Shown here: positions 21,772 through 34,494 of the stretch, one piece after another | Numbering within the stretch: the first letter of the stretch is position 1 | Layout: each line of letters opens with the position of its first letter | Source of the DNA: Pogostemon cablin | Lineage: Eukaryota; Streptophyta; Magnoliopsida; Lamiales; Lamiaceae | NCBI GenBank assembly: GCA_023678885.1 | Contig: CM042998.1 | Span: forward strand, 5,335,820-5,399,819 | Direction of reading: 5' to 3' | Length of the DNA: 64,000 nt | Notes under the pieces: model-generated | Database searches by the model: none | The model's input: only the letters and a program-made list of their open reading frames with translations | Told to the model about the DNA's origin: nothing | Made by a program: the position numbers and the translations under genes

Positions 21772-24480
21772 ATGTCTGGTGAATGTACTCCTCCGCCTGA
21801 TTTTCAAGAGGTGAATACCTCTGACGGTACGCAAGAGCACTGCGTGCGGTCCGGTATTCGTAGTTCCAATCGCCTCCGCAGGATGCCTCATCTTAATCTG
21901 AGGGATTTGTCCACTTCTTCCTCTTTAGGTGGGAACCCAACTTCCGTTCCCTCTTCCAACAGGCAATAGGTCCTTGCCATGTCAGCTGCGGGTGCTGGTT
22001 GTGCAGTGATATTTATCGACGCAGATTTGGACGCTGTACTCCCTCTTAGCGTGAGGGACTACCTTCCTGGTCGTCGAGATATCAACGACTTGGGGGCCGC
22101 ACTCCGAGGAATGGCCCAGCGACTCGATTGGGTGCTGGCCTCCAGGTTATCCCCAGAGCGCCTAGCGGAACTCCATCGGCAGTACGACAATCCATGTGTC
22201 ACCTTCGAGCTTTCCCTGGTTGGAGTTCCCATTTCTGATCCCCCTTCAGGTCGTACCGCATTTTATTATTCTCTCTTTATCGCTGGTTTGCGTCTCCCCC
22301 TTCCACCTGTTATTGGTTTGCTGCAGCAAAGGTGGGACATGGCTATAGGTCAGTTACTGCCCTCCTCTTAGTTGCGTCTAATATCTACTATGTCACTGTT
22401 CCATGTGTTGGGTCTACTATACGAGACCCGTTCGAATTAGAGTTTCTTTTCTTTTATGCTTTTTTTGGTCGTTCTGGTGGTTTCTACCATTTGCTCCCCC
22501 ATGATAATCATCATTTTCTGGGGGCTTCTGACGTTATTGGCCAAAGTTGGGAGCTGGTCTGGTTCTGGTTGTCAAGTGATTACAGTTCCCGTGTCAATGG
22601 TGCTTCCATAACTTTTCCTGTCCGCTTTCTTCCATTGGACAAGTGTATGATTTCTCCTCGTCTTTTGAGTTCTGGACTATTTTCTGCGATTTCTGATGTT
22701 CTTCTCTGGCATTTACATTGTGCAGGTCCTCCCCGTCGCCCCCTTGAAAAGCTGAGTGATGGTTTTCGCCGTGTTTCTCCATTGTTTTCTGAGCCTGTCC
22801 TTGTCTCAGCCGGGTTGTCTACTCTCACCGTGGTACCACAACTGGTAATCCCCTCTCTTATTCTGTTTCTGTTCTCTTGATCACCTGTTCGACTTTTTTT
22901 TCTTTTTTGTAGGTGAACTCTAGAATGCCCTGTATCCGGTGGGATCGTCGGGTTCTATAGCTGGTTTGTCCTTGACTCCGTACAAGTATGTGTATTAATT
23001 TTTGGATGATGAAGCTGATCCCGATTATTCTGGTCATTCAACATCTCCCGATGAAGATGGAGAGATGGATGACCTGTCCATTGGGTCCGAGATTACAAAA
23101 CTCGGTGAAGATCTATTGACTGTGCAGCTTATCGAAAATAGGGTTCTGCCTCCTATGTCGCCTCCTCGTCGATGTTTGCGTCATTTATTCGTTACCCCCT
23201 CTGGTGTTTCTTTCATTCCGGGTTCCGAATCTACTTCTTTCTCTCTGCTCGGAAAGAGAGAAAGAAGTATTTATGAGCATGGCGGGCCTTCTCGGCTAAT
23301 CAAAATTAGCTACGTGCCTCGTCCCTCTCCTTTCGTTGGTGAGTTCGACCTTCTCGCTGTTACACTAAGGGAGATAATTGTTTCTGTTCGTGCTTCATTA
23401 TCCTTTTCGTGTTTGTTGCATTCTTACCCGCGGTATCTTTTTGTAGATCCTCCTCTCGTCGAGGCCGAGGCTAGAGTAGTTCTTGAGGAAAATCCAGAGG
23501 AGGATCCTGAAGAGGATCCCGAGAAAGATCCTGAGGAGGCCGAGGATGGTCTAGAGGAAGAACCTGAGATAGATTTAGAGGAGGAGGATCCCGAGGAGGA
23601 TCTTGGGCTGGCGGAAGCTCCCGAAGTTGGGGAGGGTAGCAGTTCCGAAGTCAAGGATTATGATATGATGGCTGGGCCGAGGGTGAGGTCTGCTCCCAGA
23701 GCTAATGTTTGTTCTGTCCCTTTTAATTCTCACGCAGTTCCGGCAGTTCCTCTTCCCGGTCCTAAACTTACAGGTGCTGCCACAGCAACAAGTCCTACCG
23801 ATGCTGATGTTGAAGCTGCTAGGTTGGCTGCCGAGAGTGCCCATGCACGAGGAAAAGGTACAGTTGAGGAAGATGATGAACCTGACCTAGCCGAGTTTTA
23901 GGATCTAGGGACTCAGGGCTTTATTGCAGGTGCCTCTTATCAAACCCCTCGTCATTCTTTGCCGATCGTTGTCCCCAATTATCTTTCACAAGATTCTTCC
24001 AGTTTAGCTATGATAGCTGGAGTTGTTGTTGCTTCCCTCACCTCTTTTTTTCACTTTAAGGACCAATATCGTTTATTCGCTAACCGGCTTATTAGTCATT
24101 CCGAGGGGTCTTCCGCTAGCTTTGAGGAGAGGCTGAATGCTTTAGAGATTGAGAATGCTGAGCTGAACTCAATTGTCGCGCATCAGAGAGAAAGGTTATA
24201 GGTCTCGGATTTTGAGGTAGATGTGGGACGAACAACTCTCGAATCTGTGGAGGTGAGTCTGACTGATGTGATGACTGCCAGAGATGCTGCGAGAGCCGAG
24301 GTCGCTAAGGCATGTGCTAGATTGATTGAAGCTGAGGCTCACATCCGAGCCCAGGAGCAACGTATTCCTCGCCCTGGCTCCGAAGAGGAGAGGGCCATCC
24401 ATGCCGAAACCCAGTTAAGAGAGATGAAAGATAAAATGGAGGGAATTTTCCATTCTCTTAGTAGTCGTAAAAAAGATTGA
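21772..24480 (+). pseudogene. Antisense accessory ORF of the Tat element, copy B
   Basis: This is a second module of the same design. The ATG at 21772 opens a short N-terminal segment. The frame 21979-22371 contains FIAGLRLPLPPVIGLLQQRW, and 22332-22880 continues with GGFYHLLPHDNHHFLGASD and SWELVWFWLSSDY, both typical of the Transposase_28-type domain. The frame 23002-23901 has a very acidic Glu/Asp repeat block (about 23470-23620), and 23959-24480 ends in a coiled coil. Two intron-like gaps have GT...AG ends (about 22845-22913 and 23338-23445), so the ORF was probably spliced. Stops after TSVPSSNRQ and after 24200 mark it as decayed or spliced out. Confidence 0.7.
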
Positions 24481-25639
24481 AGCCTATATGTTTCCTCCTT
24501 TTATCAGTTGATTTTATTTTGTCCCCATCCCAGTGTTGCTTGGGATTGTGTTTGTAGTTTTTGTCTTGACTGTGTATGAACTTTGCCACCAGATTTTCTC
24601 TATTTTTGTTTTGCCTTTACCTGTTAGATGAGCCCATGGTTTGTGAATTGACTATTTATGAGTGGTGGATGTACCTTTATCTAATTCAAGGTTGTATATG
24701 TGTTTTATTCTGCTTTTGTCACTTGATATGCATCTTTGCTTTGCTCACCCTCGGCGCCGGGGGTTTGTGCTTTATGGTTCAAGAGTTCCACCCCACTTTG
24801 AGGTCCCGAACCTTCCCTTTGTTTCAGCTCTCTCTGGCTTTTTATTAGATTCCAAAGTCTAGCCTTCTACTTATAATTCGTGTCTCTATCCTTTGCTATA
24901 TTGTACCTTCGTGCTACTTTATGCGTCCTTCCAAAGTTCTCTTACTTTGTCCCCATCCTGATCTTCCGATCTTTCGATCTTGCTAGACACCTGCCATGTG
25001 TATATATTCGTGTTTATTTCCAATGATATCCCGAAGCCCGTTCCATTTACTCCGAACCTTATGTTATGATCCTTGTATATATCCATTTTATATACCTAAT
25101 TGCGCCCTCATTTGACGTCCATCCGAGGTCAGTTGTTGCCCCTTCTTTTCGGCCCCGCAATTCCAATTTATATCGGAAGCGATTCAATCCCCTTATATCG
25201 GGGTTCCTTCAACCAACTTTTTTAGTTTTGATATCCGATACCTTGGTTTTGATTTCCTAACCCGATGTCTCGGCATCTTTGTTCTGATTTCCCTAAATCT
25301 GACATTTTCGCCTTTCATTACCAGTTTGACTCTGCCTTTTTAATCCGTCTTGCCTTTCCGTTCCTTTTTTTTGTTATTTTCCTTCGATATCCCTTTATTT
25401 ATGCTTGCAGTATTTTTTATCAGTTTACATGATGATGTTTACATTTTAGTATTTTCCCGAAGCTATGGTATCCCGACACATTAATACTTTTTACCATTTG
25501 TGATGAGAATACTGATCCCTTTAAACATACATAAACTTGTTGATATTCCTAAGACCACGATGTCCCAATAAAAAGCTATAAAAAGTCGTGTCACCAACTT
25601 CATTCATCTCGCCTTCTTTCTACTTTATTGATAATATTT
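24481..25639. other. Tat 3' region between antisense ORF B and integrase
   Basis: T-rich sequence without a convincing ORF on either strand. Short open frames here have no recognisable motif. It probably includes the 3' untranslated parts of both the integrase-strand and antisense transcripts. Confidence 0.4.
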
Positions 25640-26883
25640 CTTCGAGTGTTTCGCATTCCATGGGTGTGGTATCTTTTTGCCATCCACTACTTCCAACTTA
25701 TATGCTCATCCTTCCAGAATCCTCTTGATTACATAAGGACCTTCCCAGTTTTGGCCGCTACCCTGTGCCATTGGGCCCACTATTTTCCGTTGCACCAGTT
25801 CTCCACCTTTAAATCTCCTCAGTTATATCTTGGAGTTATAAAATCTCTCTGCTCTCTGCTTGTAGACTGCATTATGCAACTCCGCATTTAATCTCTTTTC
25901 CTCCAATAGGTCTAGACTCTCTTGGATCAATTCATCATTTGTCCCTTTTTGGTGGAGAGTGACCCTAGGGCTGGGTTCTCCTATTTCCTGTGGTATCACT
26001 GCCTCTGCGCCGAAGGCCATTGAGAAAGGGGTCTCATAGGTGGATGTTCTCGTCGTCGTTCTGTAGGACCACAGCACTCCAGGTAGTTCTTCTGGCCATT
26101 TCCCATCTAGCTTTTCCAACCTGGCTTTTAGCGTGTGTTTGATGATCTTGTTCACTGCCTCGACTTGCCCATTGGACTGCGGGTGGTATGGCGGGGAGGA
26201 CCATTTCTTAATGCCATAGTCTTCACAAAACTTTCTCAGTTTGTCTTATCAAACTGCTTGCCATTGTCGGTCACTATGGCGATCGGTATCCCAAACTGGC
26301 ATATGATATTTTACCAGGTAAACTTCTCGACCCGAGCCTCGGTTATCGTCGAGATGAGTTTAGTCTCTGCCCATTTTGTGAAATAATCTACTGCTACAAT
26401 GGCAAATTTATTTCCACCTTTCCAGGTAGGTAGCGGTCTGATCAAATCAATCCCCCATTTCGCGAAGGGCCATGGACTGAACACTGAGGTCAGCTGTTCC
26501 GAGGGTGCTCTGACTATCGGAGCCAGCCTCTGGCAAATCGCGCATGCTCTCGCATATTGGGTGGCGTCTTTTTTTAGCATCGGCCAGAAGTAACCCTGCC
26601 TGATCACTTTATATGCTAGAGCGATCCCGCTTGTATGGTTCCCGTATACGCCTTCATGTATCTCTGCTAGCACATAGCTCGCTTCTTTAGGGGTTAGGCA
26701 TTTCAGAAGCGGTGACGAATAACCTCTCTTATATAGCTTCCCTTCTATTAGAACGTACCTCGCCGATCGAAGCCTTATTTTCCAAGCCTTGTCTTTATCT
26801 GAGAGTACTCTTCCTTCTTCCAAATATAACCTGATTGGGGTCATCCATGACTCTTCTATTGGTTGTTCATTCAGGACCCACAC
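25640..26883 (-). pseudogene. Integrase of the Tat element
   Basis: The minus frame 26883-26311 shows the zinc-binding H-H-C-C region (HEGVYGNH...CAICQR) and the first catalytic Asp (KWGIDLIRPLPTWKGGN, VAVDYFTKWAE). After a stop near 26311, the second Asp appears in IVTDNGKQFD. The third block and C-terminus lie in 26155-25823, with GKWPEELPGVLWSYRTTTRT and TPFSMAFGAEAVIPQEIG. A tail with RRFKGGELVQRKIVGPMA reaches about 25640. It is interrupted by at least two stops and a frameshift. Confidence 0.88.
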
Positions 26884-26889
26884 GGCGGT

Positions 26890-27475
26890 GTCTGACGGGT
26901 TCTCTTACCTCACAATATTAATATTATTTAGGTCCTCAGAATTTGACGCCGTGGCCAGCTTAGCCAACGCGTCGGCTCCCATGTTGTCTTTCCTGTCCAT
27001 GCATTCAAAAAACACATGTTCGAATTTCTGCAGTAAGCCTACAGCCAATCATATATAAAGGCTCATGTGTTCATCCTTAGTCTCGTACTCTCCTTTCACC
27101 TGGTTCACCACCAACTGTGAGTCGCTGTATATCATCAGCTCGCCTGCTCCCATGGCCAGCACCATTCTTAAACCATTCAGTAGGGCCTCGCATTCTGCCT
27201 CATTGTTAGTAGCCAAGAAACCGAACCGGATCGCGATTGAAAAGGTTTCTTAGGACGGCATTCGGATGATAATTCCTGCGCTCGATGCTGCCGCCGTTGA
27301 TGAACCGTCCACATGCATGATCCAAGGCTTTCTCTTTTCATCCTCGGCTGGTATAGGGAAGGTAAGTTCCACTATGAAGTCCGCCATGACTTGTCCTTTG
27401 ACTGCATTCCTCGGTAGGTACGCTATATCGAACTGCCCGAGTTCGACGGACCATTTTAACAGCTGTCATGCGGCG
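26890..27475 (-). pseudogene. Second (archaeal-type) RNase H of the Tat element
   Basis: The minus strand reads PWIMHVDGSSTAAASSAGII, then FLATNNEAECEALLNGLRMV and ELMIYSDSQLVVNQVKGEYE, and ends near FFECMDRKDNMGADALAKLA. These are the D, E, D and late acidic blocks of an RNase H domain that follows the usual gypsy RNase H. A duplicated RNase H is known for the Tat lineage. Stops lie near 27252 and 27061. Confidence 0.8.
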
Positions 27476-28805
27476 TCCTGCCTTTGGAGTACCTGCCTCA
27501 AAGTGAACGTTGTCAATACCTCGATAGTGTGCTCCATGAAGTATGGTCTAAGCTTCCTCGAGCTCATAACGAGAGTATACGTCATCTTCTCCATTACTAG
27601 GTATCTAAGTTCTGCGTCTCTCATGGATTGACTTACGAAGTACACTGGCTTCTGATTCTTCTCCTCTATTTTGAGCAATACTGCACTGATTGCTGTTCCT
27701 GACACCGCTAGGTACAGCTGCAACGTCTCACCCGGTGAGGGTTTGGAGAGGATCTTGGGGTCCGACAGCTCCCTTTTGATCTCGTCTAATGCCTTCCCGC
27801 TCTCTTCTGTCCATTCGAACTTAGCCTTTCTGATGACGTCGAAGAAGGGTTTACATTTATCTGATTCTTTCAACATGAACTTGTTCAAAGCGGTTAACTT
27901 ACCTGTCAGGTTCTGGACCTCTTTCATGTGCCTCGGCGAATCCATCTTTAGGATGACCTCCACCTTTTCCGGGTTCATCTCGATCCCCCTAGAACTAACC
28001 AAATATTCGAGAAAACTCTCCTTGCTCACTCCGAACGTATATTTCTTCGGGTTTAGTTTCATTCCATAGTGTTAGAAGATTCTGAAAACCTTTCTGTGTT
28101 GGTAGAAATGATCCATCCTTCTCAGGCTCTTCACCACGGTATCATCGACTTAGACCTCGACTATTTTCCCAATTTCTCCATCAAACATTTTATTAACCAA
28201 TCTTTAATAGGTAGCTCCCGCGTTCCTTAGGCCGAATGACATGTTGTTCTACTCATACACTCCGTTCCCGCAGAAGAATGTCGTATTTACCTTATCATCC
28301 CGATACATAGGGATCTGGTGATACCCCAAAAATGCATCCATGAAACTCATTATCTCGTATTCTTCTGTAGCGTCGACCATCTGGTAAATCGACGGGAGTG
28401 GATAGCTATCCTTCGGGCACGCCTTGTTTAGATCGGTGAAATCGATGCACAGTCTCCATGATCCCTCCTTCTTCTTTACCATAACTGGGTTTTGCACTCT
28501 TATAGGGTACTTGCATTCGCTAATTCTTCCACTCGCCAGTAGTTTGTGTACTTCCAGCTCCATAGCCGCATTTTTTTTCTGGGCTGAACATTCTCTTCTT
28601 CTGGTTAAAAAGGTGGAATGTTGGGGTCGATGTTCAGCTTGTGGCAATCGTACTTCGGATGTACCCCGGGTGTTTCGTTTGGGTTCCATGCGAACACATC
28701 CAAGTTTCCTTTCAGTAATTGGGTTAGTTCTTCCTTGAATCCGGTTTCCCACTCTGTCCCAATCTTGACCTTGATATCAGCATCCTTTGGGTCTAGTTGT
28801 ACCAC
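27466..28805 (-). pseudogene. Reverse transcriptase and gypsy RNase H of the Tat element
   Basis: The frame 28752-28249 contains PVMVKKKEGSWRLCIDFTDL and KACPKDSYPLP. After a stop, MSFGLRNAGATY follows. The YxDD block reads V-stop-VDD because the Tyr codon is TAA (28150-28152). The thumb and RNase H are in 28062-27466 (KTT-like ISAVLLKIEEKNQKPVYFVS). The catalytic stop alone would abolish activity. Confidence 0.88.
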
Positions 28806-29075
28806 CTCTATCTTTCCTGCCGCCGAGGCTCCCTCTCACAATTTTAACCTCGGGTCTTCATCCGGTGTTATTTGCTTTCGCCTCGACATCCCTGTTGCTG
28901 CTTATTTTTCCTTCCGTTCTTTAACAACTGGATTCTGATGCTTTCCTGTTGTTGCCACAAGCATTTTGTCCCCTTGCTCATCTGCTTCCTTTCCTTTAGT
29001 GATTACCAGGATCGATTCAGGCTGTTTATTCCATTGATCCCCCTCCGGTGGTTTTTCCACTTCTGTCGGCATTTC

Positions 29076-29580
29076 CTAGGTATATCTCTTTTCCATGATA
29101 TCCTCGAAGCTCAGCATCTCGTAGTCCATGTCATGATAACTCAGACCTTCTGCCTTTTCTACAAACGAGCATTCTCTCGCCCTCCTCTGATTTCCTATCA
29201 CCGTTGCTACTCTGCCATCAGCTGTAACAAATTTGAGACACTGGTGAAGGGTGGATGGGATAGCTCCGAAAGCGTGCATCAACAGACGCCCTAGTATGCA
29301 GTTGTAGGTGGAGGCTTGGTCCATAACCTTGAATGTTAACTGTTTCTGCATCCGCGTTTTCCCATCCGAACCTTCTAACTGAACTGACAAATCAATCTCT
29401 ATGGTTGGCATAGTCAACGCATTGCCGAAACCTTTGATCACATCACCACAAGACCTCCCTTTGTGGTGGCGCTCCCCTCATAGATTTTCAAAAACTTCTT
29501 TAAAGATTATGTTGGCGTACGCCCCGGTATCCACTAAGCATCTATGGACTTTGACTCCTGACAGTATTAGCGAAATGACT
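29076..29580 (-). pseudogene. Aspartic protease of the Tat element
   Basis: The minus strand reads CLVDTGAYANIIFKEVFENL (active site DTGA, intact) at about 29560-29480. After a stop it continues in 29441-29076 with MPTIEIDLSVQL, YNCILGRLLMHAFGAIPSTL and LKFVTADGRVATVIGNQ. The order and the ILGR block fit a gypsy retropepsin. Confidence 0.82.
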
Positions 29581-31884
29581 AAAGGGTCGGAATGAGGAGT
29601 GCTTACCCCGTAGAAGTCCGCTTCCGTGAAGGTAATATCTTCTTTCGTTATCCCTTTCGCTACCGGGGTTAGCGATCATACTTGGGGTATTTATTGCCCT
29701 AAGTTTCTCAGTTCTGCCTTCCTCTTCTGTTTTGATGTCGTGGTCAGTGCTTGAGAGGTTCCGATGTAAGGGGTTTCCTCTACTAGCTCCACCATGTGTA
29801 TTTCTTGGGTTGGGGCTTTTCCCCCGATCCTGTCGAACACTGGCGGCCGTCCTGGAGGTGGAGGGGGTAAGGGCATCGCTTCTCCATTCCGCCCTCTGCC
29901 CGGGGACCTCTGTTGACCCCGGGGAGGGGAAGATTAGCGTCTCTCCTGTACACCCTCGGCCTCGGGGCTTGCAGCATTCCTCTTAATCTTCATTCCTTAA
30001 ATAACTTCCACAACTCCGTGATAAGGTCTCGGTATTGGTTTGTATTGTGTCCATGTGTCAGATGGTACATGCTATATTTTCGAGGGTTGGTGAGTTCTGA
30101 GTTTCGGAGGTACGGCCTCGGCGTCCGAAGGACTTGCTGATCTTTGACGTAGTAGAAGACCTCGACAATGTTCAAGTTGGTTCCAGATTTTAGTTCCTCA
30201 TACATCTGCTGGACCACGGTGTCCTCCGTAAAGGGTTTGAAAGTGGCTGGCATTTTGTATTCCTTCATTCTTCCGGTACCGACCCTCTTCTTGCTCGGTT
30301 CTGCCGAGGGATTCTGGTTGCTTGCTTTCTTTACCATCTTGGAAATATCTTCCGCTTGAACGTGCTCGTTCGCCATGACCATGAAGGCCGCGTAAGACCC
30401 TGGTGGTTTAAGTTGGACCGCTTTCCATAAGCTACCTTCTGGGTGAAGAGCTCCCATCACTGTGATGAGACAAGCTTCGTCCCCCATGACTTCCCCATCG
30501 ACCTTTGCTCGTTGAATCTTTTCAGAAAGTCCCGTAAACTTTCTGTTGAACCTTGATGGATGTTGACTAGCTTGTGTTTTGGTTCATTTGGTACCCTAAG
30601 AAATTAGTATTGCATTAGGAATACCTCCATAAACCAGGCGTGAGCCTTGTTTCCCAGAGTCAGCGGGAACATTCAGCATAGCGTGATCTCGTTTGCACCT
30701 TGTGCTCTCATCCACATTAAATATTTTTCAATGTGAAAATATGGGTCGTTATCACAATCGAAAATCAAACTGGAGGGAAACTTGATCCCTTGTTGCCGAG
30801 GAGCATTGCTGATTTCCTCCGTAAAAGAGGAAGGAGCTACCGACGACTAGAGCACTCCTCCGGTTCTGGACATCTTCCTTTCTAAATCTGCAAAATGCTT
30901 GTTCACCTCCTCGTTTATCAAGGCCTGTAGATCACTGATTGGGGTCTTGGGGAATATTTCTTTATTCTCTGACCTCATCTCTGCCTGGGTCTCCCTCTGT
31001 CTCGTCCCTCTTCGCGAGACGGGTCTCCCATTTCTCCTGTCCTGTGGTAAAGACAGTTCTGTTGTGGGTAGATCTTTCCACGAGGGATCTTGACTCTCTT
31101 GTGAGTAGGGTGTCGAAAATGAATGGGATCTCTGGTTCCTTGGCCTTTTACATCGGTTATGCCCCCTTTGAGAGACGGACGGGGTTCTTCGTGGGACTTC
31201 TTCTCCCACCGACACTCCCCTAGTAGTGGGTCGACCTCTCTTTTGATATGATAAGTGATGCTGGTGGGATCCTTCTGCCCTTGACCTTCCCCTCGGTGGA
31301 GGGTTTGCTGCCGCTTGATTTCATTCTTGCCGTGATCGCCTTAGAGCATCATTTCACACGGATACCTCCGGGGGTGGAGGATTCTTCACCTTTTGGTGCA
31401 TTCTCGATCGCGGTTGTCTTTGAGCTCCCGTCTCTGATCGATGAAGGTATTCGCTACGCCTCCTATTTGCTGGAGTTTCGTCCACACTCTTCCCTTCTCC
31501 GACGTTCCTCCTTCTTATGAAGTTGATAGTTTCTCTCGTATCTCCTCCGCTGTGTTCTTTTCTGGCCTCTTTTCTCCTTTCAAGATCTTCCCACAGATCG
31601 CCATGGCTTCCCCTGTGAGGGCCTCTAAAGCTCAACTTCGCCGGTTGAACCGGGGGAGCTTCCGCATCATACTCATTAATCACCCTTTGGATATTTTCAT
31701 TAATTTCTTTCGCATTTTGAGGATCGCCCAAGTTTGGGACAGGAATAGACCTCGCCGGAGTGGATATTTCTCTGACTGGAGCACTAATTTGAACTTTATT
31801 TCCACTCCTTGTCACATTCAGTTGAGCCCTAGAACACTTCCCTTTTTCTTCGTTGCCATGGACTGTAAATCTGTCACCTCCCAT
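29581..31884 (-). pseudogene. gag of the Tat element
   Basis: The N-terminal frame 31884-31354 is charged and disordered. The 31215-30847 frame has an Arg/Ser-rich stretch and a helix (LINEEVNKHFADLERKM). The capsid-like core follows across stops (30840-30490), with sequence such as FIHQGSTESLRDFLKRF-type blocks. The C-terminal frame 30487-29990 has YVKDQQVLRTPRPYLRNSEL and HLTHGHNTNQYRDLITELW, similar to the Cys/His-containing tail of Tat gag with its cysteines lost. At least four frame breaks are present. Confidence 0.75.
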
Positions 31885-31983
31885 TTGATTTACAAGCGCA
31901 GAACAAAAACCAGAGATTTTTTTTTCACAAAATTAAACCAAGACTTTAAGAAGAAATAGAACAGGGATGGCTAATCGTAACGT

Positions 31984-32001
31984 TTCCCATAGACGACGCC
32001 A
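31984..32001 (-). other. PBS-like sequence of the Tat element
   Basis: The minus strand reads TGGCGTCGTCTATGGGAA two nucleotides from the 5' LTR. The same word (TGGCGTCGTCTGTGGGAA) adjoins the Copia-type LTR at 48025. I cannot name the tRNA with certainty. Confidence 0.6.
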
Positions 32002-32003
32002 GA

Positions 32004-32893
32004 TGTTGATGGATGTTCTTGGCTCGTTAATTTATTATTTGAAGGATTAAAATATTTGATAACGAAACCAAGAACGAACACAATCAAACATAATAAACTA
32101 CGAATAAAGGGATCACAACCGATAAAGATTCAATTCCACCCAAGAACATAACCAATTTTATTACTCCCCATTTAGAACAACACTCTTTCCTCCCAATTTC
32201 TTACAAGTGTAATGTCTAAAGTGAGTATCACTGTCCTGCCTTTCTCCTATGAGAGAGGCTATTTGTATTGTCCTAAAACTTTAAATCCGAGCCAATCGTC
32301 TTGCGCCACCTGAATGGAGACAAGCCGTCTTTAATGGTGCTGTCTGGTACGCTGACCAGCTGGGGGAGAGGTATGTACACCGCTGGTTGCTTTTGCAGGG
32401 TTTTGCAGAGTACCTCCGTCATTTGCTGTCTTCCTATTGGTAGTTAGAGTAAGGTGCGCCAGTCAATCATTGTCTTCTAATTTAGAATTACTGCCCAAGA
32501 TATCTTTCCTTCCCATTAGTGTTGTCTTCTAGTCCGCGGTACTTGTCCTCTTTCATGATAGTGTCTGTTCTATGCTATCTTGCTTTTGCTCCCCCCTTTG
32601 GTCTTCGGTCAGGCCGGCTTTTGGTGCTGTGGTGTTCATCTAAGCTCTCGGCAAGGGGAAGGATGTCGCCGAGGTCTCCTGCAGAGGGTTCTTCCTGGCT
32701 TCGGCCTTATTTAGCGCGTTCCTTTTTGTTCTTTCCTCAATTGGGCCTTCGAGTTATTGCAACCACCTTGGGCTGCTTTAATCCCCTTCTCATTTCTGTC
32801 CACCGTTTGGGCTGTCAAGGGATTGGGCCTTTCTCTTCAAGTATAATAGTGGTATTAGGCTTTTGGGCCTTTGGGGATATAATACCAATAACA
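32004..32893 (-). repeat. 5' LTR of the Tat element
   Basis: It starts TGTTGATGGATG and ends ATAACA. Differences from the other LTR are scattered substitutions and small indels, including a shortened end, so the insertion is not recent. The PBS-like TGGCGTCGTCTATGGGAA (minus strand, about 31984-32001) lies 2 nt inside. Confidence 0.92.
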
Positions 32894-32898
32894 ATGAA

Positions 32899-34494
32899 GA
32901 TTACTAATTTTTTATTTTTTTTATATTTCTAAGGCGCCTAGGTGCACCACGTACACCAAAAAGTTATCCTAAATTTTATTACATGTCACATAGGTAAATT
33001 TTAACCGAATACCCAAAATTAACATGTCATGTCTCGCTCGTGTTCAATTTCTAACAAAAATTTAAATCTTAAAATTAAATTGAGTGTAAATCGTTCAATG
33101 AAAAGAGTTATATATAGTCTTAATTTGAAAAGATAACTATTTTAGGACTCAAATCAAATTTTATAACTATATTTGGACAAAAATCGAGCACTTACAGTTA
33201 CTTTTGTGAAATTAGCGTATCAAGTGTAGTGCACATAATGATTTCCGGCGAAATTTCAACTTTTTTTTGGCAAAATTGAACAAAAATTAAGCAATGTCAA
33301 GAGTAATGGATTACATTAAAAAAAATAACTATGTTGAAATTGAAATTGAATTCTCGTTTTGTTGTGGGACTAAAGTTGAGTTTAACTCGACATTTATACA
33401 TTGAGAAGAGCGCTCCCCCTTTCTTAACAAAATTCTGTATTAAATTAAGCCAAATGAACACATCTTCGATTAAGATATAGAAATCCAAAGATAGTAGTTA
33501 TTATTATATGAACACAAATTAGAATAACAGGTCTGAATTTTCCCTAAATTGACTTTTAGCACCGGGTAAAGATAAAGGTGGGGAATTTGGGTTTTTGGAG
33601 AAAGAATGTGTAGCAAATTGCATAATTGGGCCCATCCTCAAGCCCAACGTAAAAGTATTAAGTGCATAATCAACAAGGCCCAATTACATGGATTATCGGC
33701 CCACTCTTTTATCATGCGATGATATTATTTTAGATGGAATGATAGGAGCATTCTCGAATTTATTAATGGTCACAATTAGGGCCATGCATCTCTATTTAAG
33801 TGCTTATTATTTTCTTTAATTAGATATTATGGATGATTTTAGTGAGTTTTTTTTTTAGTACAAGTGTTTTTTTAACTTTAATTTAACTATCCCCCCCCCC
33901 GCCCCCCAAACCTCCTTTTTTAGTGCAAGTGTTCTTTTGATTAATAAAGCAAAATATCAGGAATTCAGGCATCACTATTAAACATGATCATCACATAGTG
34001 AAACATGATGTCAATTAGTGCATCATTGATCAGTAAAAAGACAACGGTGCTATTAAAAGACATCACAATTTCAATGTTATATTACACATGATGACACTCG
34101 ACTTCTTTTCGAGTATTTGGTATTAGAAAATGGAAGTGTTTTTATTATTATTATTATTATTTTATTATCAGTGTTTGTGTTGGGCCTAATCTCGCGGTCT
34201 ATTCTTTCATGTGAAAAAACAATTGCTTAAATGTATTTATTTATTTCATTTGTGACACTTTCACACCAAATGCTAATGGATCCAATCCAATAACCTTAAA
34301 ATAAATTTCAACGAATTTTAAATTTTTCATTGGGATCTATCATTTGTAACATTATTTCTATTTATTTATTATCTGGAAAAATCAAATTATCTTTAAAAAA
34401 TTAATTAATAAAATTGGTTGAATAAATAGTATTTTTTAATAATGTGAAATAATAAACATGAAGATTATTTTGGAATCGAGGTAATATATATTAA
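32899..34494. other. Intergenic, no gene seen
   Basis: AT-rich DNA with a C-homopolymer (33891-33907), a (TTA)n microsatellite (34141-34168) and anonymous 'ggacaaaaatcgagcac' repeat sequence. Short minus ORFs have no recognisable motif. Confidence 0.4.

Larger units (their letters stand above)
16419..32893 (-). mobile_element. Tat-lineage Ty3/gypsy retrotransposon, full length, decayed
   Basis: The element is 16,475 bp with two about 0.89-kb LTRs, TG...CA ends and the perfect 5-bp TSD ATGAA (16414-16418, 32894-32898). Minus-strand order is 5' LTR, PBS, gag, protease, RT, two RNase H-like domains, integrase, a long 3' region, PPT, 3' LTR. The second RNase H and a long 3' region with antisense ORFs are hallmarks of the Tat lineage (Retand/Grande-like). 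Stops occur in gag, RT (at the catalytic site), RNase H and integrase, so it is not autonomous. Confidence 0.93.

Noticed and set aside
22580..22828. Minus-strand 82-codon ORF in the antisense module B
   Set aside because: It is the opposite strand of the Transposase_28-like frame; Arg/Gly-rich by base composition.
27671..29294. Plus-strand ORFs opposite RT and protease of the Tat element
   Set aside because: These are shadows of minus-strand pol. They show no motif and follow the codon pattern of the opposite strand.
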